DNA from: Clostridia bacterium
Lineage (GTDB): Bacteria; Bacillota; Clostridia; Christensenellales; Aristaeellaceae
DNA length: 64,000 bases
Direction: 5' to 3'
NCBI GenBank assembly: GCA_017428385.1
Contig: JAFRQX010000038.1
Location: forward strand, 1-64,000
The notes under the pieces were generated by a model, which did not search any database, had not been told where the DNA came from, and saw only the letters and a list, made by a program, of their open reading frames with translations. Made by a program: the position numbers and the translations under genes. How positions within the stretch are numbered: the first letter of the stretch is position 1; each line of letters opens with the position of its first letter. This document shows, one piece after another, positions 16,428-24,931 of this stretch.

Positions 16428-18602
16428 ATCCAGTCTTTGTCTTTCAGCCAACGCTGCAAAGATACCGCCCTTTGCAATCAGCTCATCATACGTGCCGTCT
16501 TCGGCGATCTTGCCGCCGTCGATGACCAGGATCCGGTCGCAGTGCTTGATCGTGCTCAGCCGGTGGGCAATCACGATCCTCGTGCACTTCATCTTGTCCA
16601 GGGCCTCGGAAACCTTCCTCTGGGTAATGTTGTCCAGGGCGCTGGTCGCCTCGTCAAAGATCAGGATCTTCGGCTTGGGGGCGATGGCCCGGGCAATCAT
16701 CAGCCGCTGCCGCTGGCCGCCGGAGATGGTGCCGCCGCCGTCCTGCAGCATGGTATGCATGCCCATGGGCATATCCCGGATGTCGTCGGCGATGCCGGCG
16801 ATTTCCGCGGCTTCCCAGGCTTCATCCAGCTTCAGCGTGGGGTTAGAAATCACAATATTGTCAAAGATCGATCCACTGAACAGCCGCCCGTCCTGCATCA
16901 CCGTGCCGATCTGCCGCCGCACGCTCCGCAGGTCCAGCTGGTTCAGGTCCTTCCGGTCGTAGTTGATGACTCCGCGCGCCGGTTTTTCAAAGCCCAGCAG
17001 CAGCCGCACCAGCGTGCTCTTGCCGCAGCCGCTCTTGCCCACGATGGCCACATACTGCCGTGCGGGGATGGACAGGTTAAAGTCCTCAAAAATCGGCTTG
17101 CTCTCCGGATCATACCCGAAGGTCACGTGGCTGATTTCGATGTTACCGCTCAGCCTCGTCACCGTCTCCCGGTGGTCCGAGGTTTCCGGCTTCGCGGAAA
17201 GCAGGGGCTTCACCAGGTTGATCACCGGCTTGATCGACGCCGCGGAGAGCGCCATGGCCGCCAGGGAGGAGAAGGCGGTGGAAATATACGCATAGCTCGC
17301 ATTGAAGGCGAAGTAGTCCGCCACGGTCACCTTGCTTCTCACGGCGATGAAGTACATGACCCCGGTACCGATGAGCGATACCGCTGTGGTCATGACGCTG
17401 CTCAGCTTAATGATGCTCGGCGGGTTAAAGGTGGTGGTCGCCGTCTCCACATACAGGTCCGACCACTTGGCAAAGGCCCGGTTCTCAGCACCGGACAGGC
17501 GGATCTTCTGGATGCCGTTGATAAACGCGTACACCAGGCCCCGCTCCTTGGCGGTGGTCACCATGGTCTCCTGGTCAATCTTCATCTGCACCCGCGCGCT
17601 CAGCAGGCTGATCGCCAGCGTCGCGATGGTGATCACCAAACTGGGCACCACCAGGCTCGGCGCGAAGGCGAAGATCTGCCCCAGGTAGATCAGGGAGAAC
17701 AGGCCCGTGATCGCCGTGGAGAACAGGCTGTCCACAATCGTGGTGCACAGGCTGTCCATATAGGAGATATACTGGTTCAGTTCACCCACGCTGTAATCCC
17801 GGAAGAAGGCTGCCGGCAGGGACAGGATCCGCATCATGGTCGCGGCGGATACGTTCACGTTCAGCTTATACCGGATCCGGGAAAGCAGCATGTTCCGGAT
17901 AATGGTCAGCAGGATCGTCGTCACCGTGGCAAAGAACAGGAAGCTCACCACCGCCACCAGCAGCCTCGTGCTGCCCGCCGCGATGACCGTCCCCGTCAGG
18001 ATCTGGTTCAGTTTCGGGATCAGAAGGCCCACCAGCGCGATGGCTCCCGCCGCCACCAGGAAGGAAATCCGGTCCCGGGGCGTCAGGCAGGCGAGCATAT
18101 ACTTCAGCAGGTCCTTCAGCTTCAGCTCCCGCATGGGCAGGGGACGGTAAAAGCACAGGGCTTCCTCGGAGATGTTCGCCGCCGTATGCCCGTTGATCTT
18201 CACCTTCGCCCCGCTGGCGGGATCCGTATACTCATACCCGCCCAGCTCGGAGGGCAGGATGGCCACCACGGTCCCCGTATCTTTCAGGCTCCCGATCATC
18301 GGCCCCATGGCGTCGTTCTGCCAGCCCCGGGAGAGGATGATCTCCCGGTACAGGATGCCCGTGGAACTCAGCAGGAAGTCCAGCCGGTCCCGGAGCCCCC
18401 GGACCGTGGCGGGCACCTCCCGCTCCTTGACGCCCATGTGCTTCAGCAGACCCGACACCGCGTCGTTAACGTCCTCTTCCTCGGAAAGGAAGGTATGGAT
18501 CTTCCGTCCGGTCACAGACCGGGCGATGTTTTCAAAGGAGTCGCTGAGGAGCTCCCGTTCATGTTTTTTCCTGAACTCTATCTGATCATCAAACCAGCCC
18601 AT
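16422..18602 (-). CDS. NHLM-type peptide export ABC transporter, permease/ATPase subunit
   Basis: Membrane exporter half that resembles the NHLP/NHLM bacteriocin-system permease/ATPase family (TIGR03797 type), partner of the peptidase-containing subunit next door. The 726-residue protein has a poorly conserved N-terminal cytosolic region (1-160, no C39 catalytic residues), about six membrane helices (about 195-470) and a nucleotide-binding domain with GKSGCGKST, the signature SGGQRQRL and LIFDEATSAL followed by the switch His in IVIAHRLST. ATG 18602 has AGGAGG nine bases upstream. It is the last gene of a three-gene minus-strand operon; its last codons run into a family-2 REP. Confidence 0.88.
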   Translation of the reverse strand: MGWFDDQIEFRKKHERELLSDSFENIARSVTGRKIHTFLSEEEDVNDAVSGLLKHMGVKEREVPATVRGLRDRLDFLLSSTGILYREIILSRGWQNDAMGPMIGSLKDTGTVVAILPSELGGYEYTDPASGAKVKINGHTAANISEEALCFYRPLPMRELKLKDLLKYMLACLTPRDRISFLVAAGAIALVGLLIPKLNQILTGTVIAAGSTRLLVAVVSFLFFATVTTILLTIIRNMLLSRIRYKLNVNVSAATMMRILSLPAAFFRDYSVGELNQYISYMDSLCTTIVDSLFSTAITGLFSLIYLGQIFAFAPSLVVPSLVITIATLAISLLSARVQMKIDQETMVTTAKERGLVYAFINGIQKIRLSGAENRAFAKWSDLYVETATTTFNPPSIIKLSSVMTTAVSLIGTGVMYFIAVRSKVTVADYFAFNASYAYISTAFSSLAAMALSAASIKPVINLVKPLLSAKPETSDHRETVTRLSGNIEISHVTFGYDPESKPIFEDFNLSIPARQYVAIVGKSGCGKSTLVRLLLGFEKPARGVINYDRKDLNQLDLRSVRRQIGTVMQDGRLFSGSIFDNIVISNPTLKLDEAWEAAEIAGIADDIRDMPMGMHTMLQDGGGTISGGQRQRLMIARAIAPKPKILIFDEATSALDNITQRKVSEALDKMKCTRIVIAHRLSTIKHCDRILVIDGGKIAEDGTYDELIAKGGIFAALAERQRLDA

Positions 18603-18619
18603 CTTCAGCGCCTCCTTCC

Positions 18620-20800
18620 TTATTCATTGCTCACCAGGTCGGCGTAATATCCGCCTCTGGCATACAGTTCATCGTGGGTGCCCCGCTCCACAATCTTTCC
18701 CTTGTCCAGCACGATGATCTCATCGCAGTCCCGGATGGTGCTCAGCCGGTGGGCGATAATGATGCACGTAATCCCCCGGGCGTTGATGCTCTTGATGACC
18801 TCATATTCCGTCCGGGCGTCCAGGGCGCTGGTCGCCTCGTCCATGATGCAGATCGTGGGGTCCTGGCTCAGCGCCCGGGCAATCTCCAGCCGCTGCCGCT
18901 GCCCGCCGCTCAGGTCCCGTCCGCCGTCCAGCAGTTTATGGAGGAACCCGCCGTCCCGGGTGACGATGTCGTCATAGATGCCCGCGTCCCGGGCGGCCAG
19001 GGTCACTTCAAAGTCTTCGATGGAGTCGTCCCACATTTTGATGTTCTGGCTCACTGTGTCCTCAAACAGGGTAATATCCTGGTCGATAACGCTCACGGAA
19101 CCGGTAAACACATCCCGGTCAATCTCCGAGATCGGCACCCCGTCAAACAGGATTTCCCCGCTCCAGGGCCGGTACAGGCCGGAGATCAGCTTGGCCAGCG
19201 TGCTCTTGCCGCAGCCCGTCCGTCCCACAAACGCGATCTTCTGTCCCGGTTTCACCGTCATGGAGAAGTCCGTTACCTGGGGCTTACCCAGCCGGGAGTA
19301 ACCGAAGGTCACGTTCTTCAGTTCAATATTGCCGGAGAGCTTCTGGTATTCCGCCGTCTTCTCCCTCACCACAAAGGAAGGATCCTCGGGATAGCTCATC
19401 ACGTCGTCCACCCGTTCCATCTGGGTGGTCATCTCCTGCATGCTCTGTCCCGCGGCAATCAGCTGGGAGGCAGGCGCCATAAACGACGACAAGAATCCCT
19501 GGAAGGCCATCACCATACCGGCGGTGAACTTTCCCCGGATCACCAGCAGCACGCCCAACCCCAGCACCGCGATGTTCGCCGTTGCGGTGATGGCGCTCGG
19601 CAGCGTGCCCAGGAACAGGTTCAGCTTGGTATACGAAACATTCTGGGAATTAACGCTTGCCTGGTATCCTGCCCAGCGCCCGAAGAACCCGTTCTCCGCA
19701 CCGCTTGATTTGATCGTCTCGATCATCGAGATACCTGACATGGTCGCAGACGACAATTTCGCCGCGTCCCGCTGCTGCACCCGGGTAATATTCACCCTCT
19801 TCGAAGTCACATACGCGGAAACGACCAAATTCAACACAATAGCGCCCACACCGATGAGCGCCAGCATGGGACTGTAATGGATCATCACCGCCAGGTAGAA
19901 GATCATCATCGCCGCCTGGATGGCCAGGGGCGCGAAGGTCTGCACCAGGGCGGATGCAATGCTGGCGTTCGTGGCCTGCCGGTCCGCAATATCACCGCTC
20001 AGCCGCTGGGAGAAGAACTGCATCGGCAGCCGCAGCACCTTCCACAGGTAGGAGCTACTGCCGTAGGAAGTCATCTTACCCTGGATACGCAGCGAATACA
20101 CTGCCGAAATCCAGGTCACCACGATGGACACCACCCCGAACACCGCAAACAGCGCCAGGAACGCCGGCAGCCACTCCCGGTTCGCCCCGGTCAGCAGCCG
20201 ATCCAAAAAGGTCCTATTAAACACCGGGGAGATAATCCCCAGCAGGGAGGAAATCGTCGTCGTCAGCACCACAAAGGCCACCGCCGTCCCGGAACCCCGC
20301 AGCCGCTCCCGGGCATAGGAAAGCACGCTCTTCGGCTTTCCGGAAGGCTTAAACTCCTCACCGGGCTCGAAGCACATGCACACTCCGGTAAACTCCCGGT
20401 CAAACTCTTCCCATTCCACCTTCACCCGTCCACGGGCCGGGTCATTCAGCACGGCCCGTTTTCCCTGGAAACCGCACAGCACTACAAAGTGATTGAATCC
20501 CCAGTGGATAATGCAGGGGAAGGGTCCTTCCTCCAGCAGATCCTCAGGTTCCACCCGCCAGGCATTGGCCGTCAGCCCGTAGCTCCGGGCAGCCACCAGG
20601 ATGTTCTTGGCCGAAGCACCGTCCATGGAAACACCGCAGTCCACCCGGGCCTGCTCCAGCGGGATCCAGTTTTTATAGTAATGCATGATCATTGTCAGGG
20701 AAGCCGCCCCGCATTCCAGCGCCTCCATCTGCATCACCACCGGCACCTGACACACACCCTTGGTAATGGGCGCCGGTACCTTCTTCTTCAATCCGAACAT
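18620..20800 (-). CDS. NHLM-type export ABC transporter with C39 leader peptidase
   Basis: Fused peptidase, permease and ATPase of the TIGR03796 type; it cuts double-glycine-type leaders and exports the core peptide. In the 726-residue product the C39 domain (about 1-140) has an intact triad: Cys in MEALECGAASL (Cys30), His in HWGFNHFVV (His104) and Asp in LNDPARG (Asp120). Six membrane helices and an ATPase with GRTGCGKST, SGGQRQRLE and CIMDEATSAL follow. ATG 20800 is chosen because GAGG is seven bases upstream; GTG 20812 is four codons longer. Its stop is 17 bases before the permease gene. The two precursor-like genes across the divergent region are its likely cargo. Confidence 0.92.
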   Translation of the reverse strand: MFGLKKKVPAPITKGVCQVPVVMQMEALECGAASLTMIMHYYKNWIPLEQARVDCGVSMDGASAKNILVAARSYGLTANAWRVEPEDLLEEGPFPCIIHWGFNHFVVLCGFQGKRAVLNDPARGRVKVEWEEFDREFTGVCMCFEPGEEFKPSGKPKSVLSYARERLRGSGTAVAFVVLTTTISSLLGIISPVFNRTFLDRLLTGANREWLPAFLALFAVFGVVSIVVTWISAVYSLRIQGKMTSYGSSSYLWKVLRLPMQFFSQRLSGDIADRQATNASIASALVQTFAPLAIQAAMMIFYLAVMIHYSPMLALIGVGAIVLNLVVSAYVTSKRVNITRVQQRDAAKLSSATMSGISMIETIKSSGAENGFFGRWAGYQASVNSQNVSYTKLNLFLGTLPSAITATANIAVLGLGVLLVIRGKFTAGMVMAFQGFLSSFMAPASQLIAAGQSMQEMTTQMERVDDVMSYPEDPSFVVREKTAEYQKLSGNIELKNVTFGYSRLGKPQVTDFSMTVKPGQKIAFVGRTGCGKSTLAKLISGLYRPWSGEILFDGVPISEIDRDVFTGSVSVIDQDITLFEDTVSQNIKMWDDSIEDFEVTLAARDAGIYDDIVTRDGGFLHKLLDGGRDLSGGQRQRLEIARALSQDPTICIMDEATSALDARTEYEVIKSINARGITCIIIAHRLSTIRDCDEIIVLDKGKIVERGTHDELYARGGYYADLVSNE

Positions 20801-20867
20801 ATCAAACCTCACACAAGCTTACGCTCATATCTTCCTATAATATATGAAAGAGCAATAAACCAACCCA

Positions 20868-21377
20868 TCACTGCAGCAACAGCGAAATGGGTCTCAGATC
20901 TTCCGTTACCGCCACCCCGGAATACACCCCGTCCGGCAGTCCGGTATCCGCCGGAACCACCACCACAGGATCACCCACGTTCAGCCCGCCGGCTTTCAGC
21001 AGGCGGATGCTTTCATCCGCTTGGATGACAATGACGTCATAATCAGAGGAAGAGGCGAGGGGATATTCCTTATCCTCTATGGATACATTTCCATAGGAAA
21101 GAACGCCTTCCGCTTTGTCATACGGAATATAGCAGAGGCTCTTTCCTTCCTCTACCCTTACCGCCACGGAAGAAGTGGTTTTGATATGACCAAACACACC
21201 CCACAGGATGGCCCCCACCAGCAATGCAATGACTGCTGCCAGTACCAGCCACACCCCGGGAGACGTAACCCGAAGATAATCATTCAAACTCTCCGGAGAC
21301 TCCACAGCCTCCAGGCTCTTTTCCCGGAACAGCTTAACCTTTGTCTGTTCAGACACACCAACAGCCCCTCTCGACAT
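20868..21377 (-). CDS. Short HlyD-like adaptor of the NHLM export system
   Basis: 169 residues. The N-terminus (TKVKLFREKSLEAVESPE, then LRVTSP and a membrane helix at about 43-65) matches the NHLM secretion-protein pattern (TIGR03794 type). The rest is a short extracytoplasmic beta domain. The long coiled-coil hairpin seen in full-size adaptors of diderm bacteria is absent, which fits a cell with no outer membrane to span. First gene of the export operon; a gap of about 65 bases separates it from the peptidase gene. The ribosome site is weak. Bases 21380-21670 upstream are A-rich and hold no gene I can support. Confidence 0.8.
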   Translation of the reverse strand: MSRGAVGVSEQTKVKLFREKSLEAVESPESLNDYLRVTSPGVWLVLAAVIALLVGAILWGVFGHIKTTSSVAVRVEEGKSLCYIPYDKAEGVLSYGNVSIEDKEYPLASSSDYDVIVIQADESIRLLKAGGLNVGDPVVVVPADTGLPDGVYSGVAVTEDLRPISLLLQ

Positions 21378-21674
21378 TCGATTGTAAAACCTGAGAGAAG
21401 TATATCAAAAAGGAAAAGTCACGACAAGTGACTATATATCACTACGTAACTTTAAACGGTAAAAAACAGACAACAAGCAAAACAGAAAACAGAACGCAAC
21501 TTACAAAAAGATACGAACAAAAGAGAAAACGAAGAGCAATAAATGATACAAAAATGATAAAGATATAGACAAATACTGATGATAAACAAAAAGAATAATG
21601 CAAAAACAAAAAAACTTGATAGCCTTGATACATAACCGATACAAAGATAAGTTACACAAAAAATCCAAAACATA

Positions 21675-21703
21675 TTGACATAACTGTAACGCTCCTGTAT
21701 TAT
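21675..21703 (+). promoter_or_regulatory. Strong promoter of the precursor peptide genes
   Basis: Consensus TTGACA (21675-21680), 17-base spacer and TATTAT (21698-21703), about 49 bases before the first precursor start. Repeated GTAAC units surround it (TAACTGTAAC, CGTAACTTGTAAC, and TACGTAACTT at about 21441), which could be binding sites for a regulator; that last point is speculative. Confidence 0.75.
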
Positions 21704-21751
21704 GCTCCCGTAACTTGTAACTTTACAGCCACGGAGGAAGGGAGAAGTCCA

Positions 21752-21892
21752 ATGCAGGCCGAGAAGAAAACGTTTACAAAGGCAGAGATCGAAATTATCC
21801 GTTTTGAGAAGACAGATGTTATTGCAACCAGCACTCAGGATGTTGGAGCTGGCGAAGGTTATGACACTGGAGACGGAGCATCTCTGGATTGA
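21752..21892 (+). CDS. Precursor-like peptide 1 (46 residues)
   Basis: Small gene with an overstrong GGAGGAAGGGAG ribosome site and its own promoter. The protein has a Lys/Glu leader with KAEIEIIRFEKTDVIATST, then a Gly/Asp-rich tail, VGAG followed by EGYDTGDGASLD. The leader is shared with the next gene, while the tails are unrelated, the usual pattern of leader plus variable core in exported or ribosomally made peptides. GA/AG in VGAG could be the double-glycine-type site for the C39 peptidase encoded divergently. Core features are acidic residues, one Tyr and no Cys. No function is established. Confidence 0.75.
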   Translation: MQAEKKTFTKAEIEIIRFEKTDVIATSTQDVGAGEGYDTGDGASLD

Positions 21893-21934
21893 TCTGACAT
21901 AACAGTACAACATAACACATAAAGGAGTACAAAC

Positions 21935-22078
21935 GTGAAGAAAGAGTTTATTAAAGCTGAAATCGAAGTTATTCGTTTTGAGAAGCAAGATATTATTACT
22001 ACAAGTACTACGACTATAATAGTCGGCGGACAAGATGCCCAAGGGTGTCCTATTAATAATCCGCCTCCTATTCCTTGA
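21935..22078 (+). CDS. Precursor-like peptide 2 (47 residues)
   Basis: GTG start with AAAGGAG eight bases upstream. The leader (KAEIEVIRFEKQDIITTST) is nearly the same as in precursor 1. The tail after IIVGG is QDAQGCPINNPPPIP: one Cys, several prolines. VGG is a good double-glycine-type cleavage site. It lies 42 bases after precursor 1 and 77 before the PqqD-like gene, in the same direction. Peptides with an EVIRFE.xDIITTS-like segment are familiar as unannotated small ORFs in gut Clostridia; the function is unknown to me. Confidence 0.78.
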   Translation: MKKEFIKAEIEVIRFEKQDIITTSTTTIIVGGQDAQGCPINNPPPIP

Positions 22079-22155
22079 TGAGCCCTATAGAACACAACTA
22101 CGGACGACAATTGTCGTCCGCATTTCTATTTGCACATGATTGGAGGATACCAGAC

Positions 22156-22422
22156 ATGAAGCTTAATCCCTATTTTTCTCTTCAGCAGATTGGTGGGAGT
22201 ACTGTTCTGCTGCCATCTGGAAAAACCGGATGGAGAAATCATGGGGTTATCCAGCTGAATAATGATGAAGCTATAGTTGTCCGGTATCTGATCAAAGAGA
22301 CTACGGAAGAATATCTTGTATCAAAATTACCCCAGGATGTTGCAAAGCCGGAAGAAGAAATAAAGTCGCTTGTTAAAGCTGTAATCAATAAACTCAATGA
22401 ATGTGGTGCCATTACAGAATAA
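22156..22422 (+). CDS. PqqD-like peptide-binding protein
   Basis: 88 residues with the PqqD/RRE-like size and pattern, starting MKLNPYFSLQQIGG and containing LNNDEAIVVRYLI and LVKAVINKLNECGAI. PqqD-fold proteins bind leader peptides and hand them to a modifying enzyme or transporter. ATG 22156 follows TTGGAGGATACC; the frame opens earlier but without a ribosome site. It is third in the row after two precursor genes, which supports a role in recognising their conserved leaders. No radical SAM, LanM, YcaO or similar enzyme is adjacent, so what it serves is open. Confidence 0.75.
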   Translation: MKLNPYFSLQQIGGSTVLLPSGKTGWRNHGVIQLNNDEAIVVRYLIKETTEEYLVSKLPQDVAKPEEEIKSLVKAVINKLNECGAITE

Positions 22423-22573
22423 TATAGAAGAAAAGAAGCAGAAGAATGCTTCTTTTTTTATCAAATCTTTGAAAACTATATATAAAGGAAATCCGATCTT
22501 GTTACTTGCCATCGGGATTGTAATAAGGAACACCGTTTCCTTCACATTGTCATTTCGACTAAAGCGGCTATGA
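22403..22573 (+). pseudogene. Possible remnant of a membrane/ABC transporter gene start
   Basis: An open frame overlapping the end of the PqqD-like gene reads EEKKQKNASFFIKSLKTIYK and then a hydrophobic run, NPILLLAIGIVIRNT, before stopping inside a dispersed repeat at 22549. The composition looks like the start of an ABC-type membrane protein cut short by the repeat. It may be chance, because a good terminator lies inside it and no clear ribosome site precedes it. Confidence 0.25.
22434..22459 (+). terminator. Rho-independent terminator after the PqqD-like gene
   Basis: AGAAGCA (22434-22440), a six-base loop, TGCTTCT (22447-22453) and a T run to 22459. It starts 11 bases after the PqqD-like stop and would end the precursor operon transcript. 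Confidence 0.7.
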
Positions 22574-22680
22574 CGCTGCATGGAGAAATCTCCCAGCCCG
22601 TGTACGATAGGGAACGCAATTAGGAACTGCTTTGCGCATGGGTGTCATCCTGAGCAAACGAAGTGCGTCGAAGGATCTAC
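22549..22680. repeat. Dispersed intergenic repeat, copy 1
   Basis: About 130 bases starting GTCATTTCGA, passing GGAGAAATCT and ending GTCATCCTGAGC...GTCGAAGGATCT. The related copy at 32101-32220 has the same ordered blocks. A 10-base direct repeat AAGGAACACC flanks this copy at 22525-22534 and 22708-22717, as a target duplication would. Confidence 0.65.
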
Positions 22681-23297
22681 TCGCCCGTACACGTTCGGGA
22701 ACGTTTTAAGGAACACCTTCAGCTGAGTAAAATTAGAATTCTACATTTGTTCGCCCTTTTCGGGACAAACCGCATAAATCAGGGACAAACAGACAACCAA
22801 AGGTTACTTGCCTTAGTATATAATGACCCAGGTAACTTCTCGACGGATGTATCTCCATTTTATGGTCCCCACAAGAAGGAGGTCAAAATCATGAATAGTT
22901 ACATAAGAGATACATGAGAGATTTCAAAAGTACATACAAATACGGACCAACCCGTCAAAAACGATCCTACGTAACCAAATACTTTCACTAGAACAAATAC
23001 GCAGATACTGCTTGCCGATGTTGCATTTATCTCATTCTGCAAAAAATATACAAACTTTTTTGCAAACCCACTGCCATCTGCCAAATACCTGCGTATAACC
23101 TTATGTGAAATTCATTCCATCCTGTCAGAGAAAAGAGTGGGAAATGTGACGACATCGCATTACTATTTGCAAACGTTTGAACAAATTCTTTGCAGTTTTT
23201 CCATGATGAAACGACTCTGCATTGCAGAATGCGCATAGGATGCTTGTAAACGTTGAAAAAACAATGGAAAAACCTATGTAAATTGCTAGTTTTTACC
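22681..23297. other. Long gene-poor leader region before the polysaccharide locus
   Basis: About 600 bases with no gene of normal size. Points of note are a direct repeat GGGACAAAC (22762 and 22782), a TATAAT (22819-22824) with no clear -35, and a strong ribosome site AAGGAGG before an eight-codon frame MNSYIRDT (22891-22917). Two catabolite-response-like palindromes occur at 23168-23181 (TGCAAACGTTTGAA) and 23245-23258 (TGTAAACGTTGAAA). None is proven; the region looks regulatory for the operon that follows. Confidence 0.4.
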
Positions 23298-23327
23298 TTT
23301 ACAGGCTGAAAGGTCATATGGTAAAAT
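23298..23327 (+). promoter_or_regulatory. Promoter of the polysaccharide operon
   Basis: TTTACA (23298-23303), 18 bases and TAAAAT (23322-23327), about 75 bases before the first gene, whose start is preceded by GGAGGG. Confidence 0.55.
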
Positions 23328-23401
23328 CTAATAGATATACGATGTAATAAATACAACCGAGTTACACTGCACAGATTGAAATATTTGCTGGAGGGTTAAC
23401 G

Positions 23402-24931
23402 ATGAACAAACATGGCGGAAGCATCGATCTCGCGAGACTGGCCGTCTATATTCTCAAGCGCATTTGGCTGGTAATCATTTGCGCTGCTATTGGCTTTGGC
23501 TTTATGTATTGGCGTGCGTCCAAGGCTCCGGACACCTATACAGCGTCCGGTACCATGTTCGTGACCAACAGCAATCCTAATCTGGTGAACTATGGTTACA
23601 CCAGTACCTCTGATATCTCCAGTGCTGTTCAGTTGGTGAACATCTACAGTGAAGTTGTAAAAAGTGAAACCGTCATGCAGCGGGTGATGGAATACGCGAT
23701 TGAGCCTGCCGGTGAAAATGGCAATACCGAAGATGTTCTGCTTAGCCAGAAATACCCCGGCCTTTCCACTGCATATATTCGTAATGTGATTTCTATGAAA
23801 TCCATTCATGAAACTCCTATGGTTCAGGTTTCTTGTACTACTCAGAATCCGTACCTTTCAGCTGATATCTGCAATTCTGTTCTTCAGGTTGCACCGGCGG
23901 CCATTAAAGACGTGGTGGCTGCTGGTGAAGCAAAAGCCCAGGATTATGCCGGAGTTCCCTTGTTTGCCAATGCGCGCAGTGATCGTAAGAACGGACTGAT
24001 TGGTGCTTTGGCTGGTGCTGTCGCTGCTTGTGCTCTGTTGACAATCCTTTTCCTTATGAACCGCCGTGTGGAGAAACCCAGCGAAATCACAGACAATTAT
24101 ACCCCGCCGATTCTTTCCTACATTCGTCGCGCAAAAGGGGATGAGAAGGACGCTGGGGCATATTTGCTTAGTGATAAAAGTGAAATGGATATGGTAGAGA
24201 GCTACGCAAAGCTTCGGATGAATCTGCTGTATACCATGAATGAAAAGATGCGCCGAACCGTGTTGGTGACAAGTGCTATTTCCGGAGAAGGCAAGAGCAC
24301 AATCGCTGCGAACCTGGCCGTATCACTTGCAATGAGCGGCAAGAAAGTGTTGCTTGCAGACGCGGATATGCGCCGGGCCTGCCTGAGCGAGATTTTCTAC
24401 TATGATCCCAATTCTCCTGGATTATCCGATGTATTGATTGGCAATGTAAAACCGAAAGAGGCAATTGTTACTTCTGTATGGGAGAATTTGGACATTATGC
24501 CTGCCGGTTCGGTACCGTCCAATCCATGTGAACTGCTGGAAAGCCCGGCAATGCAGAATCTGTTACAGGAACTGGAAGAAAACTATGACATGATCCTGAT
24601 GGATGTGCCGCCGATCAACATTGTATCTGATCCTTTGGCACTATCCGGACAATGTGCCGGAGCACTGTTTGTAGTCAGACAGGAGTTCTCTGACCACCGG
24701 GAGATCAGACGGGCTCTGGTCAGTGCAGAAATGACAGGCCTGGAGGTCCTGGGATTCGTCTTCTACGGCGAAAAGATTCATCAGGGCAGATATTACAGCA
24801 GAAGATCCCAGAAAGGGTATCAGTATTACAACAAATACGACACACGTGTTCCTGCCAACGATAAGCAAAACAGCCAGAACAAAACCCGGAAACAGACATC
24901 CCGAAACGACAACAGGGGGAACTTAGAATGA
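23402..24931 (+). CDS. Polysaccharide chain-length regulator fused to a BY-type tyrosine kinase
   Basis: Combines a Wzz/CapA-like membrane adaptor with a CpsD/CapB-like autokinase in one 509-residue protein. Membrane helices lie at about 21-37 and 199-217 with the periplasmic-type Wzz region between them. The kinase domain has Walker A SAISGEGKSTIAAN (Lys299), Walker A' LLADADMRR and Walker B ILMDVPPIN. The C-terminal tail holds a Tyr cluster (GRYYSRRSQKGYQYYNKY) for autophosphorylation. The fused form is more typical of Wzc than of most Firmicutes, where the two parts are usually separate. It starts the locus and overlaps the giant repeat gene by ATGA. Confidence 0.92.
   Translation: MNKHGGSIDLARLAVYILKRIWLVIICAAIGFGFMYWRASKAPDTYTASGTMFVTNSNPNLVNYGYTSTSDISSAVQLVNIYSEVVKSETVMQRVMEYAIEPAGENGNTEDVLLSQKYPGLSTAYIRNVISMKSIHETPMVQVSCTTQNPYLSADICNSVLQVAPAAIKDVVAAGEAKAQDYAGVPLFANARSDRKNGLIGALAGAVAACALLTILFLMNRRVEKPSEITDNYTPPILSYIRRAKGDEKDAGAYLLSDKSEMDMVESYAKLRMNLLYTMNEKMRRTVLVTSAISGEGKSTIAANLAVSLAMSGKKVLLADADMRRACLSEIFYYDPNSPGLSDVLIGNVKPKEAIVTSVWENLDIMPAGSVPSNPCELLESPAMQNLLQELEENYDMILMDVPPINIVSDPLALSGQCAGALFVVRQEFSDHREIRRALVSAEMTGLEVLGFVFYGEKIHQGRYYSRRSQKGYQYYNKYDTRVPANDKQNSQNKTRKQTSRNDNRGNLE

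Noticed and set aside
16386..18647. Plus-strand frame of about 750 codons opposite the exporter gene
   Set aside because: Antisense shadow caused by high GC; the opposite strand has clear ABC transporter motifs.
21752..22422. Lanthipeptide, sactipeptide or lasso peptide cluster
   Set aside because: No LanB/C/M, radical SAM, or lasso B/C gene is adjacent, and the cores have at most one Cys, so only an unclassified exported peptide system is supported.
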